DNA of 11,885 bases. Source: Planctomycetota bacterium (GTDB lineage Bacteria > Planctomycetota > PLA2 > JAEUHO01). Both the position numbers and the translations under genes were made by a program. The DNA lies in contig JARGNS010000017.1 in assembly GCA_029213105.1 (NCBI GenBank), positions 705-12,589 of the forward strand, in the 5' to 3' direction. Each line of letters opens with the position of its first letter. The stretch's first letter is position 1. The notes beneath the pieces were generated by a model. It made no database searches and was not told the origin of the DNA. It saw nothing but the letters and a program-made list of their open reading frames with translations. This document shows, piece by piece, positions 5,194 through 10,829 of this stretch.

Positions 5194-7416
5194 CTACTGC
5201 TTCTCGAGCTTCTCGAGGTACAGACGCATGTCCTTCTCGAGCTGCGGAAGGAGGGAGTCGGGCAGTACGCGCTTCACCGTCGCGAACGAGTTCCCACCCT
5301 TGAGGCCGTCCATGAGGTCCTGGAAGCGCTTGCGATACTCGGGCGTCGTGTGCTGCATCATGTGCACGAGCAGCCAGCCCTGGCCGTAGCTGCGGTGGCC
5401 GTCCTCGTAGAAGAGGCCGGGGCCCGAGGTCAGGAACTTCTTGATGGGCATCAAGCCACGGTTGCTCAGGAGCCGCACGTAGCTGCGCTGGATGTGCCCG
5501 AAGGTCATCTTGCCGTCCACGCTCTTGCCGTTCTCGTGATAGACGGCCATGCCCTCGTTGAACCACACGGGCGGGCTCGCCATCACGCGGTCGAGGTACT
5601 GGTGGAAGCCCTCGTGGCGGATGGTCTCGAGCATGTCGCTTCGCCGGGGCTGCTCCCAGATCAGGAGCTGCTTGAGCAGCGGCGTGTAGAGGCCGGCAGC
5701 CTTGTCCGTCGGCTTGCCCATGAACTCCGATAGCTGCCCCATGTAGCCCATGAAGCCCTCTTGCGTCTTGAAGAGGTAGACCTTGAACAGGCGCGTCTTG
5801 TCGCGCTCGACGAAGCCGAGCTTCTGGCGGAAGGCCTCGAACGACTCCTCGAGGAGCTTCGACGCCTCGCGGCAGATGACGCGGTCGATGTTCGAGATCA
5901 CGTGGTAGTTCTGCGACTTCTGCTCGAAGCGCTTCGTCCACTTGGGCCCGTTGACGACCTTCTGCAGGGCGTCACGCAGGGTGAGCAGCTGCGGCGAGTA
6001 CACCCCATTGCGTGCCGCCGCGCGGGTGAGGGCCGCCGCATCCTCCGGCCGGCCGGCGTAGAGCATGGCCGAGGCCGCCTCGGCGTAGGCGCTCGGGATC
6101 TGCGCGTACACACCGGTCGCGCGCTGGAAGGTCGCCAGGGCCTCGTCGTAGCGCCCGAGCTTGCGGAGGATCGAACCGCGCATCAGCACGGCATCGAGGA
6201 ACTCCGGCTCCAGGGCCACGACCTTCGTCAGGTGCTCGAGTGCCGCGTCCAACTGGTTCTGCGACTCGTAGGCCTGGGCACGAAGCCACTCGCATGTGGC
6301 TTCGCTCACGCCCGCCTGCGCCGCCTTCGGGATCCCCGCCAACGCACGGTCCCACTCTTCCATGCGGATGTCGTTGTCGACCTCGAGGTAGGCGTCGTAC
6401 TCCTTCGGGCTCAAGGCGGCGACGAGATCCACCGGCTTGCGGTCGGGCTTGGACTCATCACGGTCCAGCGGATCCCCAAGCCACTCCGGCACGTGCTCGG
6501 ACGCGTCGTAGCCCTTCTCGAACTCGAGCAGCGTGCCTCGGAAGACCTCGGCGAGTCGCGACTCGATCCAGTGGGTCTCGATCGTGCCGCTCAGCTTGAT
6601 CTGGGTCCAGCCGTCCGCACGAAAGGCGAGGTACCCCCACTCATCCGAGCCCTTCTTGACGTAGGCCGCCGTGCGCGAGCCGAGGACGGCCGTGAGCTTC
6701 GTCTTGGTGGACTTGAGACTCACCTTGTACGGCTTGTCGGGCTTGCTGAACGTACCGGTCTTGGTGACGAGGGTGCTCTCCTTGCCGCCGTCGGAGTGGA
6801 TGATCTCGGTCGTGACCTTGGTGGTGCGTCCCTTGGGCACGGGCGCGCCGAACTCGACGCGCCAGTTCTGGACCCGGCCGGTCTCGGGGTGCTGATCCCC
6901 GCCGAACTGGATGACCGGCGCCTTGCCTTCGAGGCGCGGATACGACGAGCCTTGGATCTCGAGCGTGAACGGGCCACTCATGCGTGCCGGCAGGTGGACG
7001 AGCCCGCCGTGCTTGTCGAGGTCCTTGATGCTGCTGGGGGTGTAGGTGATCTTGATCCGGCCCTTCTCGGGCGACCAGGACTGGAGCTTCCCGCTCAGCA
7101 GGTCCTTCACCCTCGGGCGCTTGTGCTCGACCCCACAGGCGAGATGCAGGAGGAGTTCCTCGATCTCCTGGCGTCGCGCCTTGGCGTAGTCCTTGTCCTT
7201 GTGCCCGGCGAGCAACGTCTTGAAGGCGGCCAACGCCTTCTTGGCGCTGCCGGTGCGTAGCTCCTCCCGCGCGAGGGTCATGCCGTCGTCGAGGGCGTGG
7301 GGACCTGCGAGGGCGCCTCCGCCTTGCGCGCCCTCGTCGCCCACGCTGGGGCGCATCGGCAGGACCGCCGAGGCCAACAGCAGGCACAGCGAAGCAAGCA
7401 GCAGTCGTCGCAGCAT
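5194..7416 (-). CDS. Secreted DUF1570-type TPR protein with gluzincin-like HEGFH metallopeptidase motif
   Basis: A 740-residue exported protein (numbering below counts from the alternative ATG two codons earlier). A signal peptide (LRRLLLASLCLLLASAV) covers the first ~22 residues. A helical repeat-like part spans ~40-100. A beta-rich domain at ~135-300 (FTLEIQ, NWRVEFG, GYLAFRADGW, IETHWIES) resembles LamG/concanavalin-type jelly rolls. TPR-like helices run from ~375 to 485. The C-terminal ~250 residues hold HEGFH at 603-607 and NEGMAVYHE at 622-630, the HExxH plus downstream-Glu arrangement of gluzincin zinc peptidases, as in DUF1570/peptidase-MA-like proteins common in planctomycetes. A peptidase acting at the periplasm or surface is likely; substrate unknown. 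I chose the ATG at 7416 because GGAGG (7427-7423) is 6 nt upstream of it; for the ATG at 7422 the GGAGG would touch the start codon. It is divergent from the gene at 7503. Confidence 0.87.
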   Translation of the reverse strand: MLRRLLLASLCLLLASAVLPMRPSVGDEGAQGGGALAGPHALDDGMTLAREELRTGSAKKALAAFKTLLAGHKDKDYAKARRQEIEELLLHLACGVEHKRPRVKDLLSGKLQSWSPEKGRIKITYTPSSIKDLDKHGGLVHLPARMSGPFTLEIQGSSYPRLEGKAPVIQFGGDQHPETGRVQNWRVEFGAPVPKGRTTKVTTEIIHSDGGKESTLVTKTGTFSKPDKPYKVSLKSTKTKLTAVLGSRTAAYVKKGSDEWGYLAFRADGWTQIKLSGTIETHWIESRLAEVFRGTLLEFEKGYDASEHVPEWLGDPLDRDESKPDRKPVDLVAALSPKEYDAYLEVDNDIRMEEWDRALAGIPKAAQAGVSEATCEWLRAQAYESQNQLDAALEHLTKVVALEPEFLDAVLMRGSILRKLGRYDEALATFQRATGVYAQIPSAYAEAASAMLYAGRPEDAAALTRAAARNGVYSPQLLTLRDALQKVVNGPKWTKRFEQKSQNYHVISNIDRVICREASKLLEESFEAFRQKLGFVERDKTRLFKVYLFKTQEGFMGYMGQLSEFMGKPTDKAAGLYTPLLKQLLIWEQPRRSDMLETIRHEGFHQYLDRVMASPPVWFNEGMAVYHENGKSVDGKMTFGHIQRSYVRLLSNRGLMPIKKFLTSGPGLFYEDGHRSYGQGWLLVHMMQHTTPEYRKRFQDLMDGLKGGNSFATVKRVLPDSLLPQLEKDMRLYLEKLEKQ

Positions 7417-7422
7417 CAACAT

Positions 7423-7427
7423 CCTCC
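7423..7427 (-). promoter_or_regulatory. Ribosome binding site GGAGG that decides the start of the TPR/peptidase gene
   Basis: GGAGG abuts the ATG at 7422 with no spacer but stands 6 nt from the in-frame ATG at 7416, the usual spacing. The second ATG is therefore the better start. Confidence 0.6.
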
Positions 7428-7433
7428 GGCGGC

Positions 7434-7439
7434 ATCATA
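7434..7439 (-). promoter_or_regulatory. Candidate -10 box (TATGAT) for the TPR/peptidase gene
   Basis: TATGAT matches the sigma-70-type TATAAT at five of six positions and is the best such match I noticed in the window. It predicts a very short leader starting near 7427, with the GGAGG at its 5' end. No -35 is clear. Confidence 0.4.
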
Positions 7440-7490
7440 CAGGTAGGGCCCGCCCTCGAATCAGCCGCCCGCGCCCCGGTTCCGCGCTCG

Positions 7491-7496
7491 TAGGAT
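7491..7496 (+). promoter_or_regulatory. Candidate -10 box (TAGGAT) for a leaderless gene at 7503
   Basis: TAGGAT ends exactly 6 nt before the GTG at 7503. It shares an 86-bp divergent intergenic region with the TATGAT box of the opposite gene. It could alternatively act as a weak AGGA-type ribosome binding site. Confidence 0.35.
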
Positions 7497-7502
7497 GGCC
7501 GC

Positions 7503-8759
7503 GTGCTGCGCGTCACCATCCTGGGTCTGCTCGTCCTTGGGGTCCTCTTGGGGCACCGACAGCGCACGGCACTCGCGCACACGCCGCCCCCCGCCTACCT
7601 GAGCATCACGATCAGCGACCGCCTCACGACGATCCGCATCGTGGCGCAAGTCGGAGTGATCCGGGACTGGGTGGGCATCGCACCGCGTGACCTCCCCTTC
7701 CAGGGCACGATCGCCCCAGGCCACCGCACCCTGCTGGAGCGCAAGCTCGCCGGCTGGCTGCGCGTCCACGTGGACGGCGTCCCGGCCAGGGCCACTCTCG
7801 GGGAGGCCACGGTGGAGGGCTTCCAGGACCATGGCTTCACGTGGCGCTACGCCACCCTCGAGATGCGCGTCCCGACGGCCATCCCCCCGAAGCAGGTCGG
7901 CATCGCATGGACCCGCTACGCCGAGGACACGAACTACCTCTTCGACGACATCGCCGTCGAGCGCGAGGCCTACGGCGAGAGCCGCTACTTCGCCCTGAGT
8001 CCATCCGAACCGGAGTTCATCTGGCATCGGCCGCGCGACGTTGCCGACCCGGGGCCCGTCGTCCTGCCGCCCCCCATTCGGCCACCGCAGCTGGTGCTCC
8101 CGCTGCTCTCACTCGGACTCGCGCTGCTGGGCCTGCTGGGCATGGTGCTCCTGCGCTCCCGCCTGACGGGTCGACACCGAGCGGCCCTACTCGCGAGCAC
8201 GCTGCTGCTGGCCGCCCTCGCCTGGCCCGTCGCGCGGGTCGAGGTCGAGCGCCCGTGGGGTCGCCCTGCGGCCCGGCCACCGGACGACGAGGCCCTGGCC
8301 ATCTTCGCGTCGCTGCACCGCGGAACCTACGCGGCCCTGGATGGCGAGACGGAGGAGGCGGTCTACGACCAACTCGCCGGCAGCGTCACGGGCGCCCTGC
8401 TTCCCTCCCTCTACCTGGACATCCACCGAAGCATGATCCTCCAGGAGGCCGGCGGCGCCGTGGCGAAGGTCAAGAAGACGGAGATCGTGGACGCCGAGGT
8501 GCTGCCCTCGGAGGCCGAAGACGCGGCCTGGTTCACCGTCCACGCGCGCTGGCGGGTCGAAGGCAAGGTCGGACACTGGGGCCACTCCCACCAGCGCACC
8601 AACGAGTACACCGGCCACATCACGGTCGTCGCCGTCGACGGCCGCTGGAAGATCGCGGCGCTCGAGATCCTCGATGAGGTCCGCCTCGACGAAGGCGGCC
8701 TCGGCAAGCCGCCCGGCGAGGCAGGCCGCGGGGCGGCCGACGGGACCGGAGGGCGCTGA
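7503..8759 (+). CDS. Exported two-TM protein of unknown function with C-terminal NTF2-like domain
   Basis: A 418-residue protein I cannot assign to a named family. Visible order: N-terminal signal or anchor helix (residues 1-17, cleavage possible near ALAHT at 23-27); a ~165-residue, probably extracytoplasmic beta-rich domain; a Pro-rich linker (VVLPPPIRPP, 186-195); two hydrophobic helices at ~197-217 and ~227-244 joined by a short basic loop (RSRLTGRHR); and a C-terminal domain at ~260-390. The end of that domain, FTVHARWRVEG followed by ITVVAVDGRWKIAALEILDE, has the strand pattern of NTF2/SnoaL/Tim44-like folds, which is inference. With an N-terminal signal and a short hairpin of two helices, both soluble domains would lie on the same outer face. 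The GTG start is supported by a TANNNT box 6 nt upstream. Divergent from the TPR/peptidase gene. Confidence 0.8.
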   Translation: MLRVTILGLLVLGVLLGHRQRTALAHTPPPAYLSITISDRLTTIRIVAQVGVIRDWVGIAPRDLPFQGTIAPGHRTLLERKLAGWLRVHVDGVPARATLGEATVEGFQDHGFTWRYATLEMRVPTAIPPKQVGIAWTRYAEDTNYLFDDIAVEREAYGESRYFALSPSEPEFIWHRPRDVADPGPVVLPPPIRPPQLVLPLLSLGLALLGLLGMVLLRSRLTGRHRAALLASTLLLAALAWPVARVEVERPWGRPAARPPDDEALAIFASLHRGTYAALDGETEEAVYDQLAGSVTGALLPSLYLDIHRSMILQEAGGAVAKVKKTEIVDAEVLPSEAEDAAWFTVHARWRVEGKVGHWGHSHQRTNEYTGHITVVAVDGRWKIAALEILDEVRLDEGGLGKPPGEAGRGAADGTGGR

Positions 8760-8765
8760 GGGGGC

Positions 8766-8782
8766 GGCCCCCGGGCCTTTCT
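8766..8782 (+). terminator. Weak intrinsic-terminator-like hairpin after the exported protein gene
   Basis: GGCC-CCCG-GGCC forms a small stem-loop 6 nt after the stop and is followed by TTTCT, the only hairpin in the window with even a short T-run. The 4-bp stem is marginal. Confidence 0.3.
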
Positions 8783-8800
8783 CCGCTCCGCCCGACCCGC

Positions 8801-8806
8801 TAGAGT
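8801..8806 (+). promoter_or_regulatory. Candidate -10 box (TAGAGT) for the truncated haemoglobin gene
   Basis: TAGAGT matches TATAAT at four positions. It would give a leader of about 32 nt that includes the GGAG at 8832-8835. No -35 is recognisable. Confidence 0.3.
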
Positions 8807-8844
8807 GGGGCCTCGTCCCGTACCCCACCCCCGGAGTCCGAACC

Positions 8845-9207
8845 ATGAGCGACGCAAGCCTCTACGAGCGCCTTGGTGGCGAGGAGAAGATCCGCGCCAT
8901 CGCCGGCGACATCTTCGACAACCACAAACAGAACGATCTCGTGAAGGCCCGCTACGTGGACAGCGATCGCGCCGCGGTCATCCAGCTTGTCACCGAGTTC
9001 ATCTGCGCCGGCACCGGCGGCCCCCAGGCGTACACGGGCCGCAACATGCTCGACACGCATCGCGGCATGAACGTCAGCGAGCAGGAGTACCTCGCCGTCA
9101 TCGACGACATCATGGCCGCCCTGGCCAAGAACGAGGTGGGCGAGCGCGAGCAGCAGGAAGTGCTGATGATCTGCTACTCGCTCAAGGGTGAGATCCTGCG
9201 GGTCTAG
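8845..9207 (+). CDS. Group I truncated haemoglobin
   Basis: A 120-residue protein of the 2-on-2 globin family, full length for the group. It begins SLYERLGGEEKI, the typical A/B-helix start, and contains the GTGGPQAYTGRNM block (56-68) linking the E helix region. The heme-ligating proximal His is His72 in THRGMNVSEQEY. The C-terminus YSLKGEI is also typical. Truncated globins bind O2, NO or CO in the cytoplasm and are linked to NO detoxification or redox sensing. The usual B10 Tyr that stabilises bound ligand appears to be Phe24 (DIFDNH), so ligand chemistry may differ; I believe a subset of the family shares this. GGAG at 8832-8835 lies 9 nt before the ATG. The gene has its own candidate promoter and no obvious electron-donor gene nearby. 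Confidence 0.92.
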   Translation: MSDASLYERLGGEEKIRAIAGDIFDNHKQNDLVKARYVDSDRAAVIQLVTEFICAGTGGPQAYTGRNMLDTHRGMNVSEQEYLAVIDDIMAALAKNEVGEREQQEVLMICYSLKGEILRV

Positions 9208-9230
9208 CGCCTCTGGGAGCCTGCGCCCCG

Positions 9231-9245
9231 GCCCCGCGGCGGGGC
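9231..9245. repeat. Inverted repeat GCCCCG-CGG-CGGGGC abutting the proposed -10 box of the HTH gene; possible operator or terminator
   Basis: A perfect 6-bp stem with a 3-bp centre ends at 9245, and the TACAGT box begins at 9246. It lies 23 nt after the haemoglobin stop, so a terminator for that gene is the simpler reading; no T-tract follows. A near-copy sits just after the HTH gene. Confidence 0.45.
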
Positions 9246-9251
9246 TACAGT
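9246..9251 (+). promoter_or_regulatory. Candidate -10 box (TACAGT) for a leaderless HTH gene
   Basis: TACAGT ends exactly 6 nt before the ATG at 9258, and no Shine-Dalgarno precedes that ATG. An inverted repeat directly upstream occupies the spacer where RNA polymerase would bind. Confidence 0.4.
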
Positions 9252-9257
9252 CCACCC

Positions 9258-9494
9258 ATGGACATCGAACGCGACCTCGGCCCGCAGCCCCTGGGCGACC
9301 TCCTCATCACCCACGAGCTGACCAAGCACGACCTCGTCGCCGCCTCGACGGAGCAGATCACCCACAAAATGGTGAGCCGCGCCGTCCGCGGCCGACGCCT
9401 GACGCCGCGCGTGATGGTCAAGATCCAGAATGCGCTGAATCAGGCCGCAGGCACCGACTACGGCCTTTCAGCCCTCTTCACGTACGCCCGCTGA
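9258..9494 (+). CDS. Small helix-turn-helix-like protein (XRE/Cro-like)
   Basis: A 78-residue cytoplasmic protein. Residues ~12-62 follow the helical pattern of Cro/C1-type DNA-binding domains: PLGDLLITHELTKHDLVAAS (first helices), then KMVSRAVRGRRLTP (37-50), which resembles a recognition helix followed by the basic turn seen as 'NGxRxL' in XRE proteins, then MVKIQNALNQAAG. The tail (YGLSALFTYAR) is short, with no ligand-binding domain. The basic cluster RGRRLTPR suits nucleic-acid contact. The coding frame is supported by strong GC3 and by the 6-nt -10-to-ATG geometry. It is flanked by matching inverted repeats, which could be its own operator sites. A role in translation or RNA binding is not excluded. 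Target genes cannot be inferred. Confidence 0.7.
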   Translation: MDIERDLGPQPLGDLLITHELTKHDLVAASTEQITHKMVSRAVRGRRLTPRVMVKIQNALNQAAGTDYGLSALFTYAR

Positions 9495-9497
9495 CGG

Positions 9498-9521
9498 GCC
9501 CCGGACGGGGCGCTCCGCGCC
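9498..9521. repeat. Two overlapping GC-rich inverted repeats just after the HTH gene
   Basis: GCCCC-GGAC-GGGGC (9498-9511) starts 3 nt after the stop and reuses the stem found before the gene. GGCGC-TCC-GCGCC (9509-9521) overlaps it by 3 nt, so the two hairpins exclude each other. A third hairpin, CCCAGC/GCTGGG with a 7-nt loop, follows at 9531-9549. No T-run follows. Termination is the simplest role. Confidence 0.4.
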
Positions 9522-9603
9522 CGGCCCATCCCCAGCAAATGGCGCTGGGCACGGAGAAGCCGAAAAGCGGCCCGCCATCCGGCGACGGGTGCTCCGATCT
9601 CCG

Positions 9604-9609
9604 TATCCT
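9604..9609 (+). promoter_or_regulatory. Candidate -10 box (TATCCT) for the charged small protein
   Basis: Same hexamer as upstream of the zinc-ribbon gene. It would give a leader of about 39 nt carrying the GGAGG at 9644. Confidence 0.3.
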
Positions 9610-9643
9610 GTGAGGCCGTGCGCGTTCGGAGCGCACATCCAGC

Positions 9644-9648
9644 GGAGG
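9644..9648 (+). promoter_or_regulatory. Ribosome binding site GGAGG that decides a TTG start
   Basis: GGAGG followed by a 6-nt spacer points to the TTG at 9655. The longer in-frame version beginning at 9589 would place this site inside the gene and adds a poorly coding-like N-terminus. Confidence 0.65.
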
Positions 9649-9654
9649 TCCACC

Positions 9655-9828
9655 TTGGGCGACACCTACGAGAAGCGCGCGCGCCAGAAGCGCAAGGAAC
9701 AGAAGCGCCGGGAGAAGGCTGCTGCCAAGCGGGCCCAGAAGGATCTGGATCCCAGTGAGCGCGAGTCCGAAGAGGAAATCGCCGCCCGCTACCTGGACAA
9801 GCCCGAAGAGGAAGAGGGCGAGGCGTAG
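9655..9828 (+). CDS. 57-residue highly charged small protein, TTG start
   Basis: The product starts GDTYEKRARQKRKEQKRREK and is split by charge: residues ~6-30 are almost all Lys/Arg/Glu/Ala with a strong helical bias, and residues ~31-57 are acidic, ending EEEEGEA. It has no hydrophobic core and no Cys, so it is probably a helix that binds RNA, ribosome or acidic partners through its basic end, or an intrinsically disordered protein. That is inference; I do not recognise a named family. The TTG start is chosen from an excellent GGAGG with a 6-nt spacer. It lies 160 bp after the HTH gene, with hairpins and a candidate promoter between, so it is probably transcribed separately. Confidence 0.65.
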   Translation: MGDTYEKRARQKRKEQKRREKAAAKRAQKDLDPSERESEEEIAARYLDKPEEEEGEA

Positions 9829-9957
9829 CCCCAGGCACGTCCCCTGGAGCCCGGGCGGCCCCGCGAGGTCCTCCTGCCACGGGCTCTCCCCCTACGCCCG
9901 CACGCGGGCCGCTCCGTCGTACGGTCCGGCCCGGCCCGACCTCGTGAGGCCCAGGCC
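9829..9957. other. Short intergenic region with hairpin, upstream of the epimerase gene
   Basis: This 129-bp gap contains GCCCG-CACG-CGGGC (9896-9909), a small stem-loop without a T-run, and the candidate epimerase promoter. Nothing else is recognisable. Confidence 0.4.
9920..9925 (+). promoter_or_regulatory. Candidate -10 box (TACGGT) for the epimerase gene
   Basis: TACGGT fits TANNNT only. It would give a leader of ~26 nt with a GAGG at 9946-9949, 8 nt before the ATG. Confidence 0.25.
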
Positions 9958-10818
9958 ATGCAGCAACGACAAGTGGTGGTCACCGGAGGCGCCGGCTTCA
10001 TCGGGAGCCACCTCTGCGAGGCCCTGCATGCCAGTGGCCGCTACGCCGTCACCTCGCTGGACAACTACTTCACGGGGTCGCGCGAGAACCACGTCGACGG
10101 AGTGACCTACGTCGAGGGCCACACCAAGGACATCGCCTCGCTCCTGCCCGACGCCCCGGACCTCGTGTTCCACCTGGGGGAGTACTCCCGGGTCGAGCAG
10201 AGCTTCCACGACACGGCACTCGTCTGGGACCTCAACGTCCACGGCTCGGCCGCCGTCATCGAGTACTGCCGCGCGCACGAAGCCAAGCTCGTCTACGCCG
10301 GTTCGAGCACGAAGTTCGCCGACGGCGGCAGCGGCCGCCACCAGAGCCCCTACGCCTGGTCGAAGGCCATCAACTCGGAGTTGGTCGTCAACTACGGCCG
10401 CTGGTTCGGGCTGGAGTACGCGATCACGTACTTCTACAACGTGTACGGGCCCCGAGAGATCACGGCCGGTTCCTACGCGACCGTGCTCGGGGTCTTCCGC
10501 CGGCAGCGCGAGGCGGGCGAGCCCCTGACGGTCGTCGCCCCGGGTACCCAGCGCCGGAACTTCACGCACGTGGACGACATCGTGCGAGGCCTCGTACTCA
10601 TCGGCGAGCAGGGCCAGGGCGACGAGTTCGGCCTCGGTGCGGAGGAGAGCTACTCCGTCCTCGAGATCGCGCAGATGTTCGGCGGCGACATCACGATGCT
10701 TCCGGAGCGCGAAGGCAACCGCATGGACGCACCGCTCGAGACCGGCAACGCGGGCGCGCTCGGCTGGCGCGCGGAGAAGCGCGTCGAGGACTACGTCCGG
10801 GACTGCGTGCAGTCCTGA
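9958..10818 (+). CDS. NAD-dependent epimerase/dehydratase (extended SDR, UDP-sugar 4-epimerase-like)
   Basis: A 286-residue cytoplasmic enzyme. TGGAGFIGSH at residues 9-18 is the NAD-binding glycine motif. SLDNYFTGSREN (33-44) follows the second strand where Asp binds the adenosine ribose. SST (116-118) and YAWSK (Tyr132, Lys136) form the Ser/Thr-Tyr-Lys catalytic triad. YFYNVYGPRE (158-167), NFTHVDDIVRG (201-211) and LPEREGNRMDA (248-258) are the usual sugar-nucleotide-binding blocks. The HLGEYSRVEQSF and YAGSSTKF variants point to a subgroup often found in surface-polysaccharide clusters, close to UDP-glucose/UDP-GlcNAc 4-epimerases; the exact sugar cannot be read. At 286 residues it is slightly shorter than GalE (~330-340). 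It probably supplies a nucleotide sugar for glycan synthesis, but no glycosyltransferase lies in the window. Its stop is 11 bp from that of the convergent DUF6288-like gene. Confidence 0.92.
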   Translation: MQQRQVVVTGGAGFIGSHLCEALHASGRYAVTSLDNYFTGSRENHVDGVTYVEGHTKDIASLLPDAPDLVFHLGEYSRVEQSFHDTALVWDLNVHGSAAVIEYCRAHEAKLVYAGSSTKFADGGSGRHQSPYAWSKAINSELVVNYGRWFGLEYAITYFYNVYGPREITAGSYATVLGVFRRQREAGEPLTVVAPGTQRRNFTHVDDIVRGLVLIGEQGQGDEFGLGAEESYSVLEIAQMFGGDITMLPEREGNRMDAPLETGNAGALGWRAEKRVEDYVRDCVQS

Positions 10819-10829
10819 TCGGGTGACGG

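Noticed and set aside
5761..7260. Open frame of 499 codons on the plus strand
   Set aside because: Fully antisense to the TPR/peptidase gene, which has signal peptide, TPR and HExxH evidence. The plus-strand Leu/Arg/Glu-rich product is a mirror of its codons.
7503..8027. 188-codon minus-strand frame (8027-7461) across the divergent region
   Set aside because: It covers the start and promoter region of the exported protein in antisense and has no motif or start signal.
9589..9654. 22-codon N-terminal extension of the charged small protein from an upstream start
   Set aside because: The Shine-Dalgarno GGAGG lies inside this stretch and points to the TTG at 9655. The extension has no charged-helix character like the rest.
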